DNA of 64,000 nt from Phlebiopsis flavidoalba (lineage: Eukaryota; Basidiomycota; Agaricomycetes; Polyporales; Phanerochaetaceae): the NCBI GenBank assembly GCA_035772785.1, contig JAOCPU010000019.1:481235-545234 (forward strand). Direction: 5' to 3'. The position numbers were made by a program, and so were the translations under genes. Position 1 is the stretch's first letter. Every line of letters begins with the position of its first letter. A model generated the notes under the pieces. That model saw nothing but the letters and a program-made list of their open reading frames with translations. It was not told the DNA's origin and did not search any database. This document shows, one piece after another, positions 51,972 through 62,910 of this stretch.

Positions 51972-52582
51972 TCCGTGATGGTGATAGAGGATATTCGCAT
52001 TACTCGGATGACGGACAACGACGGACACTTGACGTGCGCGCACATGAACCTATCGCTATACCTTACGATTCATCCTAATCGAGCTGCTAGCGTATATTCG
52101 TTCTCGGGTGCCATGGCTGGTCCAACGGGTGATTTTCGCACTGATGTGCCAGGAAGCGGCATCCCTGATCATGCATTCATGAGTGACAAAATCATACGTG
52201 ACAAAGCGATAGATTTGTGGGCTCGATGATTTGTTGTCCCAAGCACGTCCGCGTAAAAGCGTACTTGAATCAGGACTCGAGGCCGTCTGCTGCACGCTTA
52301 CGCACAAAATGTATGGTGTGGGCTTTCATATCAGCGGGACATGATCTTTAAATTTACCGCTTAAGCTTAAGCTTCAAGTCACGGACAGGGCTTTACGAAA
52401 CTTACTCACTTGGTTGTCTCTAGGCGACGGCATTGCCTGGATCAGATCAATCGCCACAAGCTGCACCAATCTTCAACTGTTGCGAAGTATGGACTGTCGA
52501 CAGTGAAGACGTGAAGCTACAAAATGCGGCGCATTCAGGCAGACAAGGTCGAAGACCGCGAGGCGAGGGGCCTTGGGACTGG
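51972..52582. other. intergenic
   Basis: Mainly AT-richer sequence with no gene recognised. Small open frames at 51975-52307 are shadows or chance. Confidence 0.45.
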
Positions 52583-52880
52583 TAAGCGCTAGTGTGGCGT
52601 AGCCACACTACAAAACGGGACAGCCCGGCTTAGTCAGTAATCCTGCGACGTTTGGTCAAACTAATCCCCCCTTATTGGTCTCTCCTCTCTCTCTTTTTTT
52701 ACCCCCATCTCTCACTCCTTCGTCCTTCATCGCTTTTTCTACCACTCGCAGCTATTACCGCAACCTATCTAAAATGGCCTCTTCAACTACGAACCTCCCT
52801 CCTGCCCATCCGTCACGAGCTCACCCAGTGTCACACAATGCTGGGTATCCAAACATCTGGAAGGGGGTCATTTCTTGCGA
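52583..52880 (+). repeat. duplicated promoter and MYND-gene head, copy 2
   Basis: This stretch matches the minus strand of 42845-43122. It contains a perfect inverted repeat GTGGC-GTA-GCCAC (52594-52606) and CGGGACAGCCCG (52616-52627). A pyrimidine-rich spacer follows, then the start ATGGCCTC and the LPIRHELTQC coding block. Confidence 0.75.
52616..52627 (+). promoter_or_regulatory. CGG-N6-CCG inverted repeat, candidate Zn2Cys6 regulator site
   Basis: The spacing CGG-N6-CCG is kept in both promoter copies (here and at 43082-43093) although neighbouring bases differ. Zn2Cys6 fungal regulators such as Ppr1 bind this class of site. The regulator itself is unknown. Confidence 0.4.
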
Positions 52881-52975
52881 GGATGGCCAGTTATCTCGCG
52901 AGAGCGCGCGAGAACGTGGGTGTCTCGCGCTGTCTCGCGAGGGAGCGTCTCTAGAGCCGCCGGCGCCTCGATAGA
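52774..52975 (+). pseudogene. broken MYND-finger gene head
   Basis: From the ATG at 52774, the LPIRHELTQC block matches the MYND gene at 42498-42945. The finger then continues only as degenerate, frame-split sequence (about 52875-52950), where a YCSRE-like remnant can be guessed. The stretch 52890-52950 is unusually rich in CTCGCGAG. It may be a dead copy, or the first exon of the next gene with sequence errors. Confidence 0.45.
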
Positions 52976-53100
52976 AAGCGGTGAGAGACCGCGGGCGCTT
53001 ATCGAGACCAGCCCTACTCTCAACGTCCTCGTGTCGTCTATCCCGACTCGCTCGCCCTTTTGTCGATAGATCTCCTTGCTCTACGTTTACAGTGGGAAAC

Positions 53101-54098
53101 ATGGCTACCGGCGCGTCTCCGAGTCTGAACCGGATCCTTCACACCAAAAACCTCTCGGGGTCAGCTTCGCGTCACCATGCACAGCGGTTTGTCCGAAACT
53201 CGATCCATGACGCGTGCCCGCAAGTCTTCAGTGCGACACCGAAAGTTGTAAGTATCTATGACTGTTGCTAGCCCACCAAATGTGTAGCTTATGAGGTGCT
53301 AAAGCAGGTGCTTCGGGCGCGACTTCCAGTCCGCCACTGAACGCGCAAAATTCCTCGACAAGTACTACCCCGAACCACTGAATCCGACATCGATAGGGCG
53401 AAACGTTGGAAGGAGCATCGTAGGGCCCTGGGCTATCCACGACAGTTTGACGCGTGGCTCGAGCAGTGGAAGCTGCGCTGCCAGCGGCCTCTACCAGAGC
53501 TCATGCGAGACTCTGTAGCTTGCGAATTGCGAGTGCAGGAGCGACAGGTGCGTTCATTGTCAGCAGTGTATTGTCCAGTTCTCTTATGTTCGTCTATTTC
53601 AGGCATGTCCGAATGGCACTATATATGCAGATGCCTCAACGTTCACCCTCTCTCTGGTCGCGCGCGCACATCCCAGCCTCGCCATCCCAGATAATCACAA
53701 GATCAGCCCCGAGGTGATCCTGGAAGAATATATCGGCAGCAGCATGGATGCAACGGCTCCCGACTGGACCCAGTGGTCATCGGGTTGCACGTTCCAGCTC
53801 CAGCACGAACGCGGGGTCATTGCGCGCCTCATCATGGGTAAAGCTCTCGAGAGCATACACATAGGCCGTCAGGTGAGTCCTTACCTTCGGGGCGTGCTTG
53901 TGTTTGACCTTTTCAAAGCTAGGTGTCTCGTTCACGGCAATCGAATGGGCGCAACTTGCCGCAATCGACACACCTCAAGAGAGAGAGCTGTCTGTGCGCA
54001 TTACCGCCAAGGGCTTCGGCAGGGACAAAATCTCATCGCTGCAGTGGCAGATATGTAATTGTACAGTTGTATCCATACACTCAAACAGCGCGAGATGA
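53101..54098 (+). CDS. unidentified multi-exon protein
   Basis: I do not recognise the family. The ATG at 53101 gives MATGASPSLNRILHTKN and SRHHAQRFVRNSIHDACPQVF up to a donor at about 53248. After an intron comes ATERAKFLDKYYPEPLN and, one frame change later, AKRWKEHRRALGYPRQFDAWLEQW (about 53398-53470). LRCQRPLPELMRDSVACELRVQERQ follows to an intron near 53550. Then come NGTIYADASTFTLSLVARAHPS, PEVILEEYIGSSMD and QHERGVIARLIMGKALESIHIGRQ, and finally SFTAIEWAQLAAIDTPQERELSV and ITAKGFGRDKI. Exon edges fall at good splice sites, so a real gene is likely. It could be the continuation of the MYND head upstream, since the gap is only about 130 bases. Confidence 0.5.
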
Positions 54099-54468
54099 GC
54101 GGGAAACTCGACTGACTTACCAGAGGAGATTCACGCAGTTGATTGGGGCCATGCCGCGCCCTGTCAGTGTGTTGATCTGGCAAGACTCTCCGCCACTATT
54201 GCCCGCCGTTGCTGTCGCTACCACCACCACCACCACTATACACACTACATCACGATGTTCATTGAGTCGAGTCCCGTGGTCAACACTGGGAGTGATGAGT
54301 CCCCCGTCTCTGTTTGAGGGCGGAAGGATGGACACTTTCGGGGTTGGCCTGGGTTGAGACGGCCGCAGCGTGCTGCAGCGAACAACGACAGCAGAGATGG
54401 CCATAGCTAGTCCGTGGACTTGGAGACCTGGTCACAACCACGCACGGCATGCTGACATAACAACATGT
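54099..54468. other. intergenic
   Basis: No gene is recognised. A run of CCACCA/CACTA repeats lies at 54220-54245. This stretch may contain the 3' end of the Plavaka element, but I could not see its terminal repeat. Confidence 0.35.
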
Positions 54469-57400
54469 TCAAACAAAATCCATTGCATGCTTGAGACGAA
54501 CATGACAAAACATATGGTAATCTATGTAAACATTGAAGTAGAAAGTACGACAGAGCTCAGTCACATTGTCTGACGTCCAGGCTGGATCTTTCACTCGGCC
54601 CATCTTAGGTGACAAATAACAGTTGCGTACGAGCCGGCTAACCTCTATAATCTCCGCGTATGGGTGCTGTATGCCATGAGATGTCCGAGTGGACTTGGAG
54701 ATGACATACTGTCCAGTCACGGAATCGGGTTCGCGAAAGGGTGTGAACCACTCAATATAGGCGAGCGAGGGTGTGTCGAACGCAAACGATAATCTTCAGG
54801 TAGCCGAAATATAACCTTGACATGAGCAACGCGGAGTCCTAACCAACAGAACTAGTGAGCAGGCCTCTCAGGAAAGACTAGGATTTGTATGCGTACCTGC
54901 AAGAACGGTACCTTCTGTGAAAGTGTTTGCCTCTCCCGTGCGCACACAAGTGCAAAATCTAGGTGGGCAGCTTCGGGAGCTCTTCGAGGTGCTGCTGGAA
55001 CTGGCGGTGCGGCTCGGATGACATTTCTAAGCTTCGTAGAGCTCACTTCTGGTATGGCTGGTAGGGCGACCTCAAGCTGGTTGTATAGCGAGAACTCGTC
55101 CGTGCTGGAAACTACAATTGGCGAGCCATGTGAGCGGATGAACGTCTCTAACGCGGGTAAAAAGCGTGCTGCTTGGGTGGTCGTGCATGATGGTGGTAGC
55201 GGATATATCGCAAAGCTCAGATGGGTGTGCTGCTGCGACCTTGTAGGTCTCAAGGGGTTGCAGTGGACGCTTTCCGCGGCTTGATGACGTGCTACGAGCT
55301 GGCTCCTTTTCGTGGTCCCTTGCCGATAACACAAACGGAGGAGGAACCTCTGCATGCTCTATTGAGCGTGAAATTGACCCTGAATCTGGGTCTGTTAGCG
55401 TCTGTGACTCCCCATCCTCTGATGTCTGCATGACCGAGTTGGCCAAACAGGGATGCGGCGATATACTCGCCATTTTCCAGCCACTCCAAGTACACAGCGA
55501 ATCGATCGACCGCTTCCTGACGCGCAGAGAGAGCCATCGTGTCATTTGGATAACATAGTTCTTCTTGTTCGATGCGCGGTATGCGTCCTTGGCGTAGTCG
55601 ATATGTAGTCAGTTCTGACCACTCAGTGTTGAAGCCGTCTGCACTGCCGAACTTGAAGATGAGATCGACGTAGTGTTCCAGCATGTGATACTTGGGAATG
55701 TTGAAATGTGCAGGGCGAACGCGCTTCGAAGTCGATGAACGCTTGCTTGTGCGCATGGAAATCATCGAGAGCAGAGCGAAGAGCGTTTAGCGAGGTCGAG
55801 GTGTGAGACTGGAGAGACGCCAAATAAATAAAGTCCATCAGCGCGCGGGACAGCGCGCACGATCTTGTCGTCCACCACTCCTCCTGCCACTAGACCCAGG
55901 AAAACCCTCTCCATTTGTTTGAATTCGTGTCCAGTCCATTGTGATACTTTAAGAGATGCCGTTCTTGAAATGACGAAGCCCTTGTAGCGTGGGGGATGAC
56001 TTGAAGCGTGAGTCGAGCTCGAGATCTCCAATCAGTGTCGTGCCACCATTTGACGAGGTGGTCTTTGAAGACGCCTTTATGAAGCTGATGGAGCAAGTCT
56101 GCGCGTGAAGCAAGTAAAAATGTCGGAGAGAAAGGAAGGTCGCGCCAAAATGGCTCCTCGAGAGCTCGAAGGCCGAGAGCGCGAAAGCGCGCCTTGAGTG
56201 TGTCGTCCATAAGCTTCAGCTTGGTGAGCATCGAGAAGGTCCAGTATCTCCTTCTGGTCGCGTGCGGGACAGTGTTCATGGCAACCGCGCCGCTCAGGTA
56301 GAACTTGGCCCAATCGGGCATCGATTCTCCATGCAGCCCGCGACGAGGCATTGCTCTGGGTAATCGGCCACATAAGCTGCAAGAATCGGTCGTAGCATGC
56401 GCTTCAGGCGATCGGCGCAAGTTGTCTCAACGCCGTGAGAGTCGACATTGATAAGGGCGTCGAGGATGACGCGCATACATGAATGGGAAGGCTTGGTATT
56501 GTGCCAGCGGCCGACCCGACTGGCACTGCTGTAGCATTCGAGCTTAATCACAGGTAAGTAGCCCAGTAGTATGGTTCCGTGCATCGCTGGTGACGCGTCG
56601 AACCTCCTTTGATAGATTTCCCGATGGTCAGGTACACCGGCCAGGCACTCTTGTCACCACGAAACTGCGAGAGTTTGGTCTTGTCCGAGGAGAGTATAAG
56701 CGGCACAATTGTAGTTCCCGCTGGAAGCTTTGGATTATTCTAATCGAGGATTGTAAGTTCGCTTTCCTTATTTGATGGGGATCGACTCTTACCTGCGTTT
56801 CCCACCACCAGTCTGCAGTGTACATCTCATCGATATGGCGTTCTGATCCCTGGCTGTCATGATACACTTTCTCAGGTGCGTACGCGAGAATGGTTTCGAA
56901 ACATTGGGTTGCTGATCAACTCTTGTGCACATTTGACAGGGTCTCGATACCAGAGTTCATGCGTCTCCGTGAGTTCCCTGCCCATCTGCGTCTTTCAGAT
57001 CACCCCGAAATTTCATCTCTTTACAGATCCAGCCTGGGCCAGCCGGCGGGCAACGCATCGATGAGGCTATAGAGGCGATCCTTGTTGGGAAAACCCGAGC
57101 CCGCGCACGTTGGATCTTGACACGAGTAAGGTCAGTTGGTCTTGAGACGAAAAACACGATACTTACAATCCCCCAGTTTTAGAAGTTTTTGTGTGTCGTT
57201 ATGACCAATCGTTTTGATGATCCAGCGCGGCAAACTCCCAGTCGTCTTCATTCCTGAACGGAATGGCGGCGCCAAACCTCCTTCGGATCCTCATCCTTCA
57301 GCTGCGCGTCTCGCACAAGGTCAAAGCTTGTCCGACCCACACCACAAGGTAAGCCGGCCTTTCGTTCAGATGGTACTTGCTTAGCAAATCGGACTGCAGG

Positions 57401-57814
57401 TGTAGGGAGAGGGATTGGAGATGACGTGCTATGCTGCGGGGGAGTTTGCATCGGTGTCTGGCTCGTGGTCAAAGGTGGCAGAAGGAGCCGGCGGTGGGAG
57501 GGTTGGAAGGTGGGATAAAAGGACTCGGAATCGAAGGTTGGTCTATTTCATGATCATCCTGGTCAGCGCTGCATGAGTGGCTGACTGCTTCGCTTGCTTA
57601 GGATTTGTTCAAAGGGCCCTAAAGCAGGCGCATTGATTTCGGTACGCTTGCGCTTTAGGAGTTGAAGTCGCTCGCGCACACGGGCGCTGTCTCGCATCGA
57701 TCGGTTCTCGTCACAGGACGGCGACAGTGAAACGTGTTTCGACAGAGCTGCATCGTTTCCAAAACGCTTGCCGCAATGGATGCAGGTAACTCGCTGGCTG
57801 AGAGTGGAAGACAT
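54469..57814 (-). mobile_element. Plavaka-type DNA transposon, transposase gene (decayed or frameshifted)
   Basis: The minus strand encodes a protein matching the large Plavaka-group transposases common in basidiomycetes. The likely start is MSSTLSQRVTC at 57812-57814, followed by a C2H2-like finger CIHCGKRFGNDAALSKH (about 57725-57785). The core reads GTILLGYLPVIKLECYS (about 56530-56582), then RPILAAYVADYPEQCLVAG (about 56337-56395) and LHKGVFKDHLVKWW (about 56040-56085). VFLGLVAGGVVDDKIVRAV (55850-55905), HFNIPKYHMLEHYVDLIF (55655-55710) and FGSADGFNTEWSE follow. The C-terminus is LAYIEWFTPFREPDSVTGQY (about 54705-54760) to a stop at 54469. Several frame changes break the frame. Terminal inverted repeats and target duplication were not identified, so the limits are those of the gene only. 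Confidence 0.82.
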
Positions 57815-57899
57815 GGTCGGGGCTGACAATTCTTCAAAGACGCCCACGAGGCTCAGCAGTTTGGGATGGTGGGCTCGATCGCCTTCCCCTTTTAGCTAA

Positions 57900-58778
57900 C
57901 CATCCTCGTGCGACATCGCGCCACCGTGCAAAATTTTGCCTGGACTCCTACCTCCCTCGTTCACCAGCCTGTTCACACACACGGGCGCATGGCCTCTAAT
58001 TCTGCGCAATTCAGGTCTAATTTTTGCTGCAGCAGCTCGCATCACACGCCCACCCCCCGAAGGACGTGGCCGCCGAGACAAAAGGCTCACGGAAGGCATG
58101 CAAACGCACTGTATGTTTATATGTCCGAGCGGATGGACTATTGTGCTATTCTGACATACATCCCTCAGTGGCACAACGCGATGCAGATCGCAGGAAGGCA
58201 GCAAAGAGCGCAAGCTACACGAAAACCGAAATCAAGCATCACAGTATCAAGAGCACGGTGCGAGCGAGGTGCCCACGCCTATGTCTCCCTCTGTAGCCTT
58301 TCAGTCCAGAAGTACAGTCACAGATACAGCCGCAGCTCGCGATCGTAGCTCGATGCAATCACCGACGGTAGCAAACATCAATCAAACACAGTTCGAGCCA
58401 GGAGATTACCGCCCCTGGGACGGAAGTCACGCCACGCACATCGCAGGAAATAACGGTAACACCTCCGACCTCATTCCAGCCTCGGTAGACTTTACCACTA
58501 TGCAAGCCGCAGCAATGGCTGCAAGCATGCATGACGACTGGAATGGCTACAATGGTAAGTTACTCTGTTGACGGTGTGAATTCTAGTACTTGAGGCTGAG
58601 TGTGTTGGTCGGGCGCAGGATACAGCCAACCATTTGGCGGCTTCGGTACCACTCAAGATGAAGTTCAAGCCCACTTGTCGACGCTGACGAGCACGCCCAT
58701 GAGCCTTCCACGATCAGGGCCACTTCGACCAATGGTGAGTTTGCAGTTATGATGTCGACCCATGCCATATCTTATATT
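57900..58778 (+). CDS. unidentified gene cut by the LTR element (5' part)
   Basis: I do not recognise this gene. Plausible plus-strand exons are a charged segment near 58060-58260 (GSRKACKRTVCLYV, RRKAAKSASY) and a clear open segment 58269-58555. The open segment contains PTPMSPSVAFQSRSTVTD, NINQTQFEPGDYRPWDGSH and FTTMQAAAMAASMHDDWNGYNG, ending at a GGTAAG donor. The next exon (about 58618-58735) reads SQPFGGFGTTQDEVQAHLSTLTSTPMSLPRSGPLRPM and ends at a GTGAGT donor. The copia-like LTR begins 45 bases into that intron. The Gln/Ser/Met-rich composition suits a transcriptional regulator, but that is only a guess. Confidence 0.45.
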
Positions 58779-59277
58779 TGCGTCACTGAGCGAGGCGCTG
58801 ACAGGTCCGAGACTCTCGTCTGCGGACTGGCAGAGCAGCAAAAGCTAACTCTGTGGCCTGTACTTGACGCTAGTGGGTAACGCGCGGTCTGACGACGTTA
58901 GTCGTAAGGCCCAGTATAGCACACAACGGAAGTAAGTGTCTATGCTCGAGGGAACGAGAGCGATATATTGAATACCTAGCACACAACGGAAGTAAGTGCT
59001 AGGAGACCGTAAGCATACATGCATACTACAAGTGTAAAGCGGCGGAACTTACTCTATGCTCGAGGGAACGAGAGCGATAGAGCAAGGGAAGCGGAATTGA
59101 TCCCTATATACTGGAGCCCTGTGCGCACAGACCATGCTTACATAACGTGGGGGAAAGTAACACAGAGCGAACGGGGGTCGAGGTCCATGTGAGCAGGCAA
59201 ACAAACTACGTACTAAGTCCGCACGGGAAAAGAGATAAGCGACCATAGGAGACATACGAGAGAGAAAAGAGAGAACA
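58779..59277 (-). repeat. 3' LTR of copia-like element
   Basis: This 499-bp stretch starts TGCGTCACTG and ends AACA on the plus strand, so it has TG...CA ends. It is repeated at 62911-63388. Inside are two copies of AGCACACAACGGAAGTAAGTG at 58918 and 58978, exactly 60 bases apart, and two copies of a 26-base unit starting CTATGCTCGAGG at 58940 and 59054. Confidence 0.9.
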
Positions 59278-62200
59278 CTTGAGACGGAACTTGTCGCGGA
59301 GTGCCTTCTTGGTTTCTTCGATGAGGCTGAGGCGATTGGCCAGCATCGTAAGGTCGTCGACGTAAACAACGAGAATTTCGTGGGCTCCCCCTCGTCGACG
59401 TACAAAGATGGAGACGTCCCCTTCATCGCGGCAGACGAATCCGATTTCCTCGAGACAGGCCTGTAGCGTGAGGAACCATTGGCGTCCTGCTTGCTTAAGG
59501 CCGTAGAGAGCTTTGATAAGGCGGCAAACCTTGCCCTCTTCCGTGACAAAACCTTCTGGTTGCTCCATGTAGATCTCCTCGTCCAAAGTACCGTTCAAAT
59601 ACGCTTGATCAAAGTCGATTTGATGTACTTCCCAGTCAAGTTGTGCGGCCAGCGCGATGAGGTATCTCCAACTTTCTAAGCGGGCGACGGAGGAGCGAAG
59701 GTTTCATCGAAGTCGATGCCCTGTATCTGAGTGAACCCCTTTGCCACGAGCCTAGCCTTAAACCGATCGAATTCTCCGTCCGCGTTGTAGCGAACCTTGA
59801 AGACCCACTTGGACTTGATAGCCTTTCGACCCTTTGGAAGGTCGACCAGTTCCCAAGTGCCTTGCGCCACCAAGCCGTCGTATTCTTTCTGACATGCTTG
59901 GCGCCAACTCGTAGCCTCCTGTGAAGACATAGCCTGACGGAACGTCTGTGGCTCGCCGATGATAGCGTGAACAGCGGCAGCAGCGCGTCGTCGTATGGTG
60001 GTTGCGTTCCGTGTAAAGCCTCCTCGATCTCCTCTTCCGTTGCACCCGGATGATACTTGCCCCAGCCGTGTTAGGTTTAGGCTGACGGTTAGAGCGGCGA
60101 AGTAGATGGGTGTGGTCGGGATTGGTGAGCGGCGCGAAGTCTTCGATTGCTGTCTGAGAGGATGGACCTCCGGAGGGAAGACGTTGCATAGAAGACGCGG
60201 TGGGAGACGAGAAGGTGGGTAGCACGACGTGAGGTGGAACGGCCTCGGCCTTTGCCTGACGGCTCGGGGGCTTTGGCTTTGGCGTAGTCTTGGGCGTAGG
60301 AGTGGGCTTGGGAGGCGCAGGTGCGGGGGAGTTGCTGGAGTGGGTGGAGCGGATGGCGGTTTCGGTGTCGTTGGCCTAGATGGCGGAGCCGATGCAGGTT
60401 GCGTTGCTGCAGGCTCGGAAGGGGCGGTGTATGCCAGGGTGACTGTTTCGGATGGTGGTGGAGGGTTGCTCGAGGTGGGTTGAGGGGTTGAACGGTAAGG
60501 AAAGACGGTCTCGTCGAATACCACATCTGTACTCGGGACAATCTTTTGGGTACGCTTGTTCCATAGCCGGTAACCCTTGGAACCGGCTTCGTAACCCACA
60601 AACACAAGTCGTTCGGAGTTCTGGTCCAACTTCTTGCGTTTGTCCTTTGTGGATGAGCGAATAGGCGAGGCATCCGAAGACGCGGAAGTATGAGACGTCC
60701 GGCTTCTTGCCAGTGAGTACCTCGATCGACGTTCTCCAACCTAAGGCGCGTTTGGGCGACCGGTTGCGAACGTGCACGGCTGTGTCGATAGCTTGTTCCC
60801 AGAAGCCGAGAGATAGGCCAGCGGCGTGCAGCATGGACTTCGCGGCCTCGACAAGAGTGCGATTCATGCGCGCTCGGCTTTGCCATTTCTGCTGCGGCGT
60901 GTTTGGTATGGTGCGCTCGTGAACGATACCCATGTCCTTGAGCAACTTGACGAAGCTCGCAGACTGGTATTCTCCGCCTCGGTCCGACCGAAGTATCTGG
61001 ACGTGACTGTCGTACTGACGCTTGACCATGGCCACGAACTGCTTGAAAGCAGGCTCGAGTTCGTCCTTCGTTCTGAGGTAGAAGGTCCAGGTCGTGTCTG
61101 AGTAGTCGTCAACGAAGGTGCAGAAGTACTTGGCCTTGGTGCCGATGGAGGCAACGGACATAGGGCCGTCGAGGTCGGAGTGGATACGTTCGAATGGGCG
61201 AGTGGCGCGAGGTGAGGTGGATTCTGGGAAGGACCGCCGATGCTGCTTGCCAAGCATACAACCTTCGCAAGGATGGTTGGGTCGAGGTGCGCTGTCGAGC
61301 TGAAGACCTTTCACTGGTGAGTTGTCTGATTTCAGTCGAGACAGAGCTTCCCAGTTCAGGTGGCCGAAGCGTGCGTGAGCTATGGCAATAGCGGTGGTGG
61401 CGTGCGAGGCAGCGGAAACAGAGGCTGGGATGACGATGTCCAGCCAGTACTGTCCGCGAGAGAGCGAGCCTATTCCGTACGTGGTGTCACCACGTACGAT
61501 CCTGCATTGTCTGTTCCCAAAGACATGCGTGTGACCCTTGTTGTCTAAGACAGAGGTCGAGAGTGTCCGGTGACTGATGGAAGGGCAGTAGATGACATCG
61601 TTGAGCGTGAGCGAAACGGTTTTTTTGCCGTTGACCGTGGTATGTCCTTTGATTACGCCCGCGCCAAGTGTTCGCATCTCGGTCTTAGCTGCATTAGCCA
61701 GTGTCGCGATAGATGGAGTTGGAAACGCGGTGTAACTGTCGTAGTCGTCGAGCGAGTTGGTGAAGTGGCGTGTACAGCCGGAGTCGAGCATCCAAGAAGT
61801 CGCACCAGGTAAATAGAAGGAACCAGCTATGATTGGCTCCGAGGTGGACTCGGAAGACTCTACTACATCTACAGCGCTAGCGGATGGCGTGGACGACGAC
61901 GGAGACGAAGACGATGTACCAGACGATGTATCCTTCCCTTTCCCCTTCTCCTTCTTTCCCTTCTTGCGCTCGTTGCGAGCCTTCTTCACCTCGTTGGACT
62001 TCTGCTTCTTTGTGTTGCAGTCGGCCTCGAAGTGACCGGCCGCGCCACAGAAGAAACAAGTCTTGTCCGAAGACGAAGACCCAGAGGAAGCACCCTTGCC
62101 TTTGCCGTTGAACCTCACGCCCGAGGCGTTGGCGGAGTCCTTGCGTGACGATTCGTCAAGATGAGACGAGAACGAAGGTCGTCGTAGTCGAGCGAGGAGG

Positions 62201-62829
62201 GCTGAGTGACGGCGAGGATGGGTTCGACGATGTTGCTGTACGAGGATGGAAGCGAGGCGAGAAGACCGAAGATCTTGAGCAGCGACTTGTTGTCCAGGAT
62301 GCCGGAGGACTGAACTTCTTGCCAAGAGACGACCGCGTTCCTCGAGTTGTTCAGCGAGCGGGGACTGCTCGTCGATCGCATGTGTGAAGTACGACTTGAA
62401 CTTGAGAAAAGAGGCGAGCGTGGAGGTCGAGGCGTAGTTGTTGCGAAGTGTCTCCCAGATCTGGCGAGCCGACTGCGACTCGTCCTCGAGGAGGTGTAGC
62501 AGCGAGGGGTCGATGGTGGAGATGAAGACGAATTTGACCGAGTTGTCTACCGAGAGCCAGTCGTCGTAGTCCGCGTCATTTGGCCCGGGGGGCGTGACTT
62601 TGGAGTCAATGATGGCGGCTGACTTGGTGGCGATGAGGTAGTGACGGATGAGCAGGGCCCAGACCTTGTAGTTCGAAGAGCCTTTCAGCTTGTCGATCTG
62701 GTCCAGCTTCATGCTCGGTGCCGAAGACGTCGTTTTGGCGAAGGCCGAAGTAGAGATGGATGAAGGGTTGGCAGCCGTGGTGCGGCGGCCAGAGATGGAG
62801 CCACCAGTGGGGGACGGTGGGCGAGACAT
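59278..62829 (-). CDS. copia gag-pol polyprotein, lacks RNase H
   Basis: The ATG at 62827-62829 opens a Ser/Thr-rich gag with LKGSSNYKVWALLIRHYL. A CCHC zinc knuckle CFFCGAAGHFEADC lies at about 62020-62062. The aspartic protease motif WMLDSGCTRHF lies at about 61765-61797. The integrase shows GHLNWEALSRL, CEGCMLGKQHR and HSDLDGPM (about 61180-61360), then LRSDRGGEYQS (about 60955-60990) and the Glu-helix MNRTLVEAAKSMLH. Reverse transcriptase runs from TWELVDLPKGRKAIKSKWVFK (about 59800-59862) through DQAYLNGTLDEEIYMEQPEGF and LYGLKQAGRQW to YVDD at 59353-59367. The reading then meets the LTR at once, about 25 codons later. The rest of RT, the connection and RNase H are missing. Frame changes near 62330, 60880 and 59690 split it. 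Confidence 0.9.
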
Positions 62830-62894
62830 TGTGTGTGCGGATGTGCGGGGAGCAGGTTGCGAGTGGGGAACGACGTGTCGGTCAGAGCCACTCG

Positions 62895-62910
62895 GGGCTC
62901 ATAACCTGTT
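62895..62910 (-). other. primer-binding site, half-tRNA(iMet) type
   Basis: On the plus strand GGGCTCATAACC (62895-62906) sits four bases from the LTR. This is the anticodon stem-loop sequence of initiator tRNA-Met, so the minus-strand RNA would pair with the middle of that tRNA and not its 3' end. Confidence 0.65.

Noticed and set aside
58918..59000. CRISPR-like spaced repeats
   Set aside because: There are only two repeat units 60 bases apart inside an LTR, in a eukaryotic genome.
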